NCBI GenBank assembly: GCA_030549205.1
Contig: JAUKTV010000005.1
Location: forward strand, 1,674,001 to 1,738,000
DNA: 64,000 nt
Direction: 5' to 3'
Source of the DNA: Apiosordaria backusii
Taxonomy: Eukaryota; Ascomycota; Sordariomycetes; Sordariales; Lasiosphaeriaceae
Below the pieces are notes generated by a model. That model was given only the letters and a program-made list of their open reading frames with translations, ran no database searches and was not told the origin of the DNA. Below, in pieces: positions 1 to 8,892 of the stretch (position 1 is the stretch's first letter; every line of letters starts with the position of its first letter). The translations under genes were made by a program, and so were the position numbers.

Positions 1-2
1 TG

Positions 3-62
3 GCAACGGAAGGCTATGGCAGCACTGGTTCGGCTGAGATCGAAGTCAGAGAGGTCCGCTAA
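3..62 (+). CDS. Possible 3' end of a gene entering from the left edge
   Basis: Frame 3 is open from the window edge to a TAA at 60-62 and would encode a 19-residue tail rich in G, S, E and V. The alternating small and charged residues look like the end of a beta-rich domain, but the stretch is too short for any assignment. It is listed only because nothing else explains the first 60 bases. Confidence 0.2.
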   Translation, partial: ATEGYGSTGSAEIEVREVR

Positions 63-535
63 GCTGGACCGAGGATCTTGGGATACTGTACATACCTAGT
101 GAAAAGTCGAGGCGATCGGGGTGGTGATGACGACAACGATGGTTGTGATTTCAAATCACAACCATCAGAAGTCACGGGGCTATGCCGAGGTGGATACCAC
201 GAATTTCAACAAATCCCCACCTGGCTGTGCCCGACTCTGAATTGCATCCAACCCATTTTCGTGGAACTATTCCAAATGCTAGCGTTGATCGTCATCACGA
301 ATCATAATCCTGGATTTTTAAGCCTTTCAACCAATCATCGTTGTTGATCCTTTGTTGTCGGTCCACGTTGCATTGCTCACGGAGACACTAATTCTTCTTG
401 GCAGTCGACCTGGAGTTTGGTCTGGTTTCGGCTTGTGTTACCCCTCCTTCTATTTTGTTTTACCTTCACTTTTTTTTTTTTTTTTGTCTCTCACTAGGTA
501 CCAAAAATCCAAGACATTATTACCTGATACAGGCA
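63..535. other. Intergenic, upstream of the hydrolase gene
   Basis: I see no gene here. It holds the near-perfect palindrome at 138-166 and a run of about 16 T just upstream of the hydrolase ATG, a pyrimidine tract of the kind common in fungal promoters and 5' leaders. Confidence 0.5.
138..166. repeat. 29-nt palindrome, 14-bp arms
   Basis: GATGGTTGTGATTT, one central C, then AAATCACAACCATC. The arms are perfectly complementary over 14 bp. It could be a symmetric protein-binding site or a hairpin. It is about 370 bp upstream of the hydrolase start. Confidence 0.7.
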
Positions 536-1609
536 ATGGCAGCAACAACTACCGTTACGGTCCCCCATATGGGAGGGATCAAAGTTGGTTACCGCCTCTC
601 CTCCCCATCGGGGTCAATCGACAAAAACAAGCCGACAGTGGTTCTCATCAACTCGATGTGCACTACCGTCTCCCTTTTCGACCAGCAGTTTTCCTCCCAA
701 GAACTGACTTCAGCTGTGAACCTCTTGGCCATTGAGCCCCTCGGCCATGGCTCAACCTTTGCCCTTAAAAGAGAAAGCTTTACCTACTGGGACACCGCCG
801 AGATGGCGCTCCAGGTCATGGATGCCTTGAAAGTCGAGAAGGCTTTTGCTGTGGGGACCAGCCAGGGCGGGTGGTATGTTCTTCAGCGCATGCATGTTAA
901 GAAGAGTGTTAACCAAAGTCACAGGATGGTCGTTCGAATGGCGCTTCTTGCTCCAGGTCGGGTATGCCAACCATTAGCTAGCGATTCATTCCCGATCATA
1001 ATGTTTCTGACAAAAGTTTATAGATTCTTGGCCTCCTCCCTCTCGGAACATCAATGGATTCAGAATCGGCCGAGTCTCGCTCCAAAGGCGGGTGGGATCC
1101 AGCCTCTGTTCTTAGCCCATGGCTTGAGAAATGGACATCTGCCACGCCCACCCCAGATTTCGTTGTTGACGAACAATGGAGAGGCATGGTTACGGCTCTG
1201 GGTTTTGGAGCTGCCCCTAAACCTGAGCTGCTGCGCTTCTGGGACGAAACGCTTAAGCAAGTCTACGTGGGAGACGAAGGGAGAAAGAAGGTTAAGATGG
1301 CCCTGATTAATTTGCTCGAGAGGGATGGTCTGCTGCGCAGATTAGGATATGTGAAGTGTCCCGTCTACTGGTTGCAGGTGAGTTCACTCTCCCCTGGTTG
1401 GACTGCGTGAAGGGAGCTGACACAATGAAAAGGGCGAGCAAGATCCGGTGTTTGGAAGCGTCTTGCCAGCGGAGCATATCAAGCTGTTTACTAGTGCCCC
1501 TGAGGCTACGTTGACGTTCGTGCCAGAGGGAGGGCACTTCTTGAATGCGACGAGTCCGCGCGAGGTGGAGGAGGCGCTCTTGAGGATGGTTAGCAAGTAT
1601 TCTGCTTGA
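536..1609 (+). CDS. Alpha/beta-hydrolase fold protein (3 exons, 318 aa)
   Basis: Exons 536-961, 1024-1377 and 1433-1609 join in phase and end at TGA. The introns are GTATGC...TATAG and GTGAGT...AAAG. The protein shows the alpha/beta-hydrolase pattern: an oxyanion-side GHGST near residue 71, a nucleophile elbow GTSQGG with Ser109, a candidate acid Asp264 in GEQDP just after the last junction, and His295 in EGGHF near the C-terminus. There is no signal peptide, so it is probably cytosolic. The length is normal for the family, which includes esterases, lyases and epoxide hydrolases; the substrate cannot be told from the sequence. The ATG at 536 was chosen because it directly precedes the first conserved strand and follows an in-frame region that looks like leader. 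The DenD-like gene follows on the same strand. Confidence 0.85.
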
Positions 1610-1911
1610 GGAATGGTGATAATTCGGATCGTCCTTGTGGCGACGGACATAATGGTGTAGAAACTACGTAGCCCCGAGATAACCGCAATAAATCAAGGAA
1701 CAGCTCTTCCTCTTGTTGTCATTGTCTCCACCTCTTGACAAACTTGACCTCTCAAGTGCCATAATTCAAACCACCCCGCATTAACGTGCGTCAACGCCAC
1801 CAACAGGGGTTTAGCCTCACCGCGTCGCCATGACATTCATTCTTGATCAGTGTTCACTCTGCCAAAACAACCACCCCAACCCGAGCACCACTGAGCAGGC
1901 CCGAGTCAAAA
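1610..1911. other. Intergenic
   Basis: No gene or RNA is recognised. It is the presumptive promoter of the DenD-like dehydrogenase gene that starts at 1912. Confidence 0.5.
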
Positions 1912-2898
1912 ATGTCTGAAGTGAAGAATATCATCATCACCGGCGCTTCCGGCCTTGTCGGCCCGCTCCTCGCTTCCCGTCTCCTGAACTCCCCTGAATA
2001 CCGCCTCTTTCTCACGGACCTCTACCCCCCTATCCTCCCTCAAAATGTCACCTATCCCGAAAATGCCACCCCTATACAAGGCGACATCACCTCGCCAGCC
2101 TTCATAACCTCCCTCCTCGAAGCCGCCCAGCCCCTCCATGCGGTCTTCCTTTTCCACGGGATCATGTCTGCCGCCTCCGAAGCCAACTACGACCTCTCCC
2201 TCAAAGTAAATGTCGATTCCGTCCGCCTCCTAGCCGACCAGCTGCGCGCGACTAACCCCAGCTGCCGCGTCATTTACGCTTCCTCCCAAGCCGTCTTCGG
2301 GCAACCTCTACCTCCTGGGAAAATAACCGACGACGTCCTCCCCACCCCAGAAAGCACCTACGGTTGTCACAAGCTCATGACGGAGACTTATCTCACCTCC
2401 CTTCATCGAAAGGGCTACCTGGATGTGTTCATTGCCCGCTTCCCCACCATCAGCGTTCGCCCTGGCAAGCCAACGGCTGCTGCTTCGAGTTTCTTATCTG
2501 GGATCATCAGAGAACCGATGGCAGGGCAGGAGTGCATTGTTCCGATTCAGGACCGGGACTTTAAAAGCTTTCTCGCCTCACCCAAAACGATTGCGGAGAA
2601 TCTGATCCGGACGTTGAAGCTGAAAAGTGATGTTTTACCCATGCACAAGAGGGTGATTCAATTTCCGGGGGTAAGCGTTTCGATTCAAGAGATGATGGAT
2701 GCGCTGGCAAAGTACGGTGGGGAGGGAAAGCTGCGGTTGGTGAAAGAAGTGCAAGATGAGAATTTGGAGCGGATCTTGAGGAGCTGGCCGACGGATTTCG
2801 ACTTGAGCACGGCCGAGAAGTTGGGACTGGTGGTTGATGAGGGACCTGGAGCTGAGGGAATTGTTGGGGAGTACGTTAAGGGCCTAAGCCATACGTGA
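1912..2898 (+). CDS. NAD-dependent epimerase/dehydratase, D-erythronate dehydrogenase (DenD)-like, 328 aa
   Basis: Single exon. The N-terminal Rossmann motif is GASGLVG (residues 11-17), a Ser pair follows IYA near 124, and the catalytic pair is Tyr150/Lys154 in YGCHK: the layout of an extended short-chain dehydrogenase. The segment RPGKPTAAASSFLSGIIREP (about 187-206) closely resembles the signature I recall from bacterial DenD proteins, which oxidise D-erythronate. No signal peptide is seen, so it is expected in the cytosol. The ATG at 1912 starts just before the first beta strand; the in-frame extension upstream lacks an ATG. It converges on the beta-lactamase-like gene with about 95 bp between stops. 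Assignment to extended SDRs is firm; the substrate is inferred. Confidence 0.85.
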   Translation: MSEVKNIIITGASGLVGPLLASRLLNSPEYRLFLTDLYPPILPQNVTYPENATPIQGDITSPAFITSLLEAAQPLHAVFLFHGIMSAASEANYDLSLKVNVDSVRLLADQLRATNPSCRVIYASSQAVFGQPLPPGKITDDVLPTPESTYGCHKLMTETYLTSLHRKGYLDVFIARFPTISVRPGKPTAAASSFLSGIIREPMAGQECIVPIQDRDFKSFLASPKTIAENLIRTLKLKSDVLPMHKRVIQFPGVSVSIQEMMDALAKYGGEGKLRLVKEVQDENLERILRSWPTDFDLSTAEKLGLVVDEGPGAEGIVGEYVKGLSHT

Positions 2899-2993
2899 GA
2901 GTATCGACAAGGATGTATTGGGATAGTGACTGGACATCGGTAGACACAGGGGCTATTTCCTTTGACACAAGGGCAAATTCCTCCACAGTAAAT

Positions 2994-4900
2994 TCACAGT
3001 CCGCCAACCTTCTCCAAGACCCCGGTCCTCAGGAACGGAACATCCAAACCTATGACCTCCCCCGTAACCGCATCCTTGACAAATACAATCCTATCAATCG
3101 GCTCGCTCCCGTAATGCAGCCAGTCCACCAGCGTCCAACTCAAACAGTCATTCCCCGCTAGTCGAGCGCCTGGCAGCTCCGACTCCAGCGCCAGCCTGAC
3201 ATCCCACTGCAGCCTCCAGTCTTCCCTTACCACCTCCCGGCCCCCCATCACCCCCTGTTTCTCCACCATCGCGGGGAATGCCCTGTATGTCTCGCCCAGC
3301 GTACTCGGCAGCCACTCATTCGCCGTGACAGCCCAAATCTCCCTAATCGCTTGAAGCATATCCTTGCCCTCCCTCCACAGTCCTGTAATCTTGAGTCCCT
3401 CACCGTCCACCTCCACCGTGGCATTTAACCCGCTCCCCTCCCAGACACCCGCATATCTCGCTGCCGCTTGCTCCCGCGCCACACGATCCGCAATCGGGAT
3501 TAGGGTGCTCAGCACCGCATTCTGCACAATCGCAACGGCGTTCTCCCCGCCGGCTGTGAGCACCACCACGCCCAGGCCGTACTCCTCCACGAGGCCGACC
3601 CACGACGCGTAGCCGTACGCGCCGCCACCCTTGCCGTGGATCGTCACGGTGTGTCCTTCCCCATCCGGGAAAAGCAGCTCCGGTTCCGGGCGGAAGATCT
3701 CCCACGGCGTGCCGACAAAACTCGACCGTGAGCCGGTGAAGGAGCGCGGTTTCAGCCACTCTTGTACTGCCCTCTCGCTCAGACCTAGTGCCGGGGCGCG
3801 GGTTAGGATCGCGTGGAGGAAAACAGACAAGTCGGAGAGCGTTGAGACCAGTCCCCCGCCTGGGGCGGAGTCACCGTAGGTGGAGCCCCAGCTGTTGGAT
3901 ACGGGGGGAATTACAGCGAGCGAGTCGTTTCCTGGGTCGGGAGATGTCGAGGACATGCCCAGGGGGGTTGTCAGCAGCGTGGAGAGGAGGTCGGCGTATG
4001 AGGTGTTGGTGCGTGCGGTGAGGGCATAGGAGAGGAGGGTAAAGGCGACGTTGGAATAGACTGGGTGAGTTTGCGGGGTCGTGGTGGGATAAGAGGCCAG
4101 GAGGCCCTGGAGGAGCTCTAGGGGCCCAGAGTTAGCGGCGGGAAAGGTATTGGGATGGGAGAAAGCGACGAACCGTCTTTGCTACAGCCCTTGTTGAGGC
4201 CGATTACGCCGCAGGGAGGGTAGCTCGAGTTTTCTACTGGAGGGAAGCCAAGGAGCTCAAAGTAGAAATTTATGTAGTAGTACTCCTATGAACCAGGGTT
4301 AGTTGGTTGTGTCGAGCTGCGGGGTTGGTACATACAGAGAAGCCATCTGGATGCATGTGACATTAGTTGAGAAGGGTGCATACCAGGTGTTGAGGTGTTC
4401 TTACAATTGGTAGGAATGCCGGCTAACTGCTCGGCCAGATCCCGCAAGGCAATATCCCCCCACTGGATCAAGGACTCGCCAGCTAACTGGGGAATGAAGC
4501 TGGTAACCGGCTCGTCAATGTCGACTCCGCTCCTCAACACCAACGCATCTGTAATGACCTTGGACACCGATCCAATGAGGTACTGCGAGTTCTTGTCGAC
4601 CCTCTTGGTCCCGTTGACGTTTCCTGGCGCCAGATGATGATACTCCCAGATAGGAACATTGGGGTTCTCTTGATCAAAGCTCACGATACCGACAGACATG
4701 GAGGTGTTGTTGATGTCCCAGCCGGCGAGGATGTCGCCTTTGGCGGCGGCGTCGAGCTTCTGTGTGAGGCCTGATAGGGCATTTTGGAAGGCTTCGGACT
4801 GACCGAGGTTGCGTGCAGGAGGGAGGATGGGATCAGAGTGGCACTCCAGCGCAGTGACGCTATGGCCTATTGCAAGAGCAAAGATGGTCAGGAATCGCAT
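2994..4900 (-). CDS. Secreted serine beta-lactamase-like hydrolase (4 exons incl. 11-nt microexon, 587 aa)
   Basis: Exons 4900-4384, 4346-4336, 4285-4174 and 4117-2994 give one open frame. A signal peptide (about residues 1-19, hydrophobic with Ala before the cleavage region) precedes a class C beta-lactamase/penicillin-binding fold. The SxxK motif is S111-V-S-K114, the YxN motif is YSN near 234-236, and HGKGGGAYGY lies where the KTG-like element is expected. A beta-rich C-terminal extension of about 250 residues follows. The family includes fungal lactamase-like hydrolases, some tailoring secondary metabolites; the substrate is unknown. The 11-nt second exon restores D-G-F-S-E-Y-Y between two conserved stretches. 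A TATA-like box lies about 85 bp upstream of the ATG. The gene ends tail to tail with the DenD-like gene. Confidence 0.85.
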
Positions 4901-4983
4901 CTCGGAAGATATCAGCGAGTTTAACAGTCACTTGGAGCTTGTCGCACATGTCTTGAGGCAGTGGAGGACGGTATTATGGTACC

Positions 4984-4989
4984 TATATA
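4984..4989 (-). promoter_or_regulatory. TATA-like box upstream of the beta-lactamase-like gene
   Basis: TATATA on the minus strand, 84-89 bases before the ATG at 4900. Position and strand fit a core promoter, but the match is short. Confidence 0.35.
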
Positions 4990-5311
4990 TGTTGTGTTGT
5001 ATTTAGGTAAGGACTACCTACCTTACGGGTAGGCTAGTTCTGTTGAAATGCTAAGGTCTACCTCTGTTCAAAGCCAGGGGAGATAAACGAGGAATACGAG
5101 TGAGCGTCTGCTGTGGCTCAGGGATGTGCATGGTGCAAAGGTTAACGAGGAATACGAGCGGTTTTGATTGGTCCCTTATGTGAAGGCGATTCACATCCCG
5201 TCTCGGCACTGATCGCTTGGTAAGGTAAGGTAGCTAGTTTAAAATGCGAAATACGGGCATTAGGTTGGTTTAGTGCACCCATCACACCTCTAAGTTGTCC
5301 TGCTTACACCT

Positions 5312-5568
5312 CACGCAGTGGACAAAAAAACCGGTACTGCAAGTGTTCAACAGGCATCAAAACACAGTTGACAGATCACACAAGATAGCCGTTAGTCCTT
5401 GAAAGATAGTCGGTAGGCCTTTAAAGATAGTCGGCAGGCCTTTAAAGATAGTCGACTGGCCTTGAAAATAGCGTAATAAGCATTTAAATAAATTCGGAGC
5501 GCCTGTATTTAGTAGTGTATGTGGTAGGTTGTGCAGCTAGCGGTGCCGGCTTTTTTGTCCAGGGCGTG
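5312..5568. mobile_element. Miniature inverted-repeat element, copy 1 (257 bp)
   Basis: The left end CACGCAGTGGACAAAAAAAC and the inverted right end (CACGCCCTGGACAAAAAAG on the other strand) form imperfect terminal inverted repeats that continue into CCGGTACTGC versus CCGGCACCGC. The same 5 bp, CACCT, abuts both sides (5307-5311 and 5569-5573), which looks like a target duplication. Inside are three to four units of about 21 nt built on AAAGATAGTCGGTAGGCCTT. There is no coding capacity, so it would be a non-autonomous element. Copies 2 and 3 and a solo end lie elsewhere in the window. Confidence 0.75.
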
Positions 5569-6239
5569 CACCTCTAAACAAGATTTCTTATGTCTTGCAG
5601 AAATGCATCATCACCCCAACATACACAGAGCGTTAGGCAGCTCTTATGAAGAACCTAGAAGGGGAAGAACACAGCCCCTGAGAAGAACCCAACATGCTGA
5701 GAGGGCGCGTCTGTGCCCTATTCAGCTTCCACACAGTCGGGTTTAGATCGGTAAGGTCAACTAACTGTGTAACACTGCTATCTGGTGATAGGTAGTGGCG
5801 GACTTAGCTACGTTGGTTTACAGGAAGATACCCAACTCTGGAAGTTATCTTGAACTCCTCTCCGTTCAGCACAGACAACGCCGCAATTCCATTTGGATAA
5901 CCAGCCATTTCACGCAGCCTCAGTGGCGGTGCACCAAGTGCATGTGATGACAATGCAACCAGCAGATGGCGGAGCAGGCTATGGTGACAGCGAAAATTGA
6001 TAACCGAGCACGATTCTACTGGCTGGCGACCGCCAAAGGCATTCACATGTCGGCATCTATTGGATCTAACGGCTCCGACATATCACGGCTCTCTATCCCG
6101 CCCTTACGCCCTGCTTCAGTGACACAGCCAGTGCCCATACCTATCTGATAAACTGAGAAAGACCGCGGCCTCTTTCGCAGTCGCGATCCAGTCATCAATT
6201 GTTTCGCAATGGCAACTTCCCACCTCCCAGCAATCATCA
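5569..6239. other. Intergenic
   Basis: No convincing gene. Together with 4901-5311 this is spacer between the divergently oriented beta-lactamase-like gene and the membrane protein gene. An ATG at 6209 is out of frame with the downstream gene. Confidence 0.45.
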
Positions 6240-8356
6240 ATGCCATCCTCTCAACATCGTCAAGATGTATCCTCCACAAAGACCTCCAGAGCTCTCAGAC
6301 GACAGGCCGCAAGATCGCCTTCGACCCGGCCTACTGAACCTGGTACACCGAAATCCCGTCCTCGGATTTTGACATTCGATACCAACACAGAGCCTCGCAA
6401 GTCCTGGAAACCACGGAAATTTCACAAATGGGAATCGCCTCTGCTGATGATTTCGTTCTTCGTTCTCGGGCTGGTGTTTAGCATTTCTCATTGCGTGTTG
6501 TATGCTTCTCTTGACGGTGCTATTGTCGGCAGCGCCGCTCATCAAGAGTCGAACCTCAGGCAAGTATTTCGAAGGTATAGCCCAATTCACCCATCTCAGC
6601 ATTGACTAGGTACTGGGACTGTAGAATAGGGACAGCCCTGGCCTTCCTTGCACAGATCACCTTGACGGCCAGCGTCTGGCAAACATACCATCAGTTGATT
6701 TGGCGATCGGTGAAAAAAGGACCAATAAGAATGTCCACACTCAACGACATCTTTGGCGCCGAGACTTCGGTCTTGTCATTTCTGAACCTTGACATGCTGA
6801 AGAAGTTTAGACTTGGATATGGAATGGCACTGTTTGCATGGTGGGTGTGAATAGGTACCTTTCCACTGTACGGACGGTGCTGAACCGATTTTAAGGTCTC
6901 TCATCTTGCCACCTTTCTTCACTCCTGGTACGCTCGTTGTTTACGATAGCACTCAAGAGACTTCGAGTCCGCGACTGGTACCATACTTGGCCATCGCCAA
7001 CAGCAGTAATGGCCACTCGTTCTCCTTCTCGCCGTCGGAAAAGGGTGACCGCTTTGATTATAAAGATGTACTTACTAGAGTATTTTACGGCCCGCGAACT
7101 ACCATCACGTTGCTTGCTACCGCCACTGCCTCTCGGGGGGAGATCCTCCCACTCTCAAAGCCGGGAAATCACTCCACGTACACACTAAAGTTTTTTGGAC
7201 CATCCGTGCAGTGCAACCGGGCCAACTCGTCGACAGAAGAGGTAATCACACAAAAGCTTTTCCAGCGGATGAACCGGTCGACCTCAGAGTCAATCAGAGA
7301 AGTTCAGAACGCATACTACGCCTTCGTCCCCATGTTGGAAGCAAACGGTGATATCAGAGCGCAGGACGAGGTCCGATTCCAGACACCGACCCCCGCATTC
7401 AATGAGGTCTGGATGGTGTTTGAGCGATACCGTGATTTTACAAAGACTACCGCGAACTGCGAACATGACAAGTACTTTCAAGTTTGTCAGCTATGGAACG
7501 CAACCTACGACCTGAATCTCTCATGGGAGAACGGGATCCAGACGGTGACCGGGACGAGAGAGCTCATGCATCCGGTCTCGTTTCCGCCCATGGATCCACC
7601 GGGCGAGGTGACAGAGATGGCAAGGCATGCCTACTCGGCGTACTTTTGGGTGCTTGCAGATCAGCTTGTGGGGTCATTCTCCCTGTTCGAGGAGACAGAG
7701 GGTGGGACGGCAAACCAGACGAGACATTTCCCTGTCATCCGGTGCCGAATCCAAGACAGTGCGCTGCTCGGGTCCCCGGATTTGGCGGTCTTTTTTGACT
7801 ACAACGAGGACGCGGGTGCGTGTCAGATCCCATATGGCAACCTGTCGGCGCAAAGACGGCGGGATGTCAACCTCGCCCGTGGAAGACACCTTGGGCCGCT
7901 GATTGAAGAATTGGGGTTTAATGTGACGATTAGCTTGATGCACAACGAACTTCTAACGTATGTATCTGCCCATGGTTTTGTTTCTCCCGTTCTTATCCTT
8001 GGCTTGGTCTAACTGAGTGGGTGGAGCATTGTCTTCTAACTGGCTTGTGACACAGAAACAAGACCGAAAGGGTCGTAACGGAGTGGCTCAGCGTTAACCG
8101 ATACGGATATGACCGGCGAGGTCTCTGGATTCCCTACGGACTCGCCTGCGCCTTCACGTGTGTTACAATTATCATTGGAATGGTGATGTTTGCAAGACAT
8201 GGTGTCATGCCGGGGAACAAATTCCAGGATATATTGGCCGCGGCAGACAGTAATGTTATTCAAGTCGCTCGGAGTCCAGATCTTTCTCAATTTCGGCCCG
8301 TTACAGCGGAGATCAAGGCCGGGGCGCATGTTCTCCAGGTTGGAGGTGATAGGTGA
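6240..8356 (+). CDS. Fungal multi-pass membrane protein of unknown function (4 exons, 637 aa)
   Basis: Exons 6240-6559, 6610-6840, 6896-7957 and 8056-8356 join in phase. The first intron begins GC (CAG|GCAAGT) rather than GT. A charged N-terminal tail of about 65 residues is followed by a hydrophobic segment (LLMISFFVLGLVFSISH), a second (TALAFLAQITLTASVW), a third after MLKKFRLGYGMALFAW, then about 340 mostly soluble residues with many N-glycosylation sequons (NSS, NHS, NRS, NAT, NQT, NLS, NVT), and a last transmembrane segment (TCVTIIIGMVMFA). The topology suggests a large extracytoplasmic domain. I recognise the layout from a common fungal family that is sometimes mislabelled as a deformylase; I see no catalytic motif and assign no function. 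Confidence 0.75.
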
Positions 8357-8892
8357 CTGGAATATGGGTAGTTTTAGCATTCTTCTACCATGTGCACCCT
8401 CTAGTAAGCTACTCTCTAATTTAAAGGACTATGTAAAGAAAGGAAACATTCAATTGCTTGTTTACAAAAGTTTCACACCTCCACCCGTTCCCAAATGCTG
8501 GAGGCCAACATCCCGTAGGATTCTTGCATGAAATGGTTTGCTGGGCTGCGAAACAACTATGTTCAACGGCCCGGATTTGGTGCTGAGGCGGTGAAAGAGC
8601 TCCAAAATGTTTCTTGGACAGTCAGCTTATCTTAATGCCCTTGTATACTCATATTGAGAATGGCGGCGATCAAGAAGAGGGCGTTGCGGGTTTAATCCAA
8701 TGTCAGCCCCACCACAAGCTTGCTTGTACCCCTCCCGGTTTTAAAACGCTCCTTTCACCATCCAGCAGCCCCATCACCGCAGACTCAGCTCCTTTCGTGC
8801 GATTGACTAACGCCCAGCCGAATTAAACCGAACTACGTACCGACGAAAGGCTAGGGCTTGCCACAGGCAGCAGCAGTTTGAGTGTTCATGTG
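8357..8892. other. Intergenic
   Basis: No gene recognised. It is the presumptive promoter region for the GH36 gene. Confidence 0.5.

Noticed and set aside
5390..5470. Spaced 21-nt repeats that could suggest a CRISPR array
   Set aside because: Units are contiguous, diverged and inside an inverted-repeat element in a eukaryotic genome.
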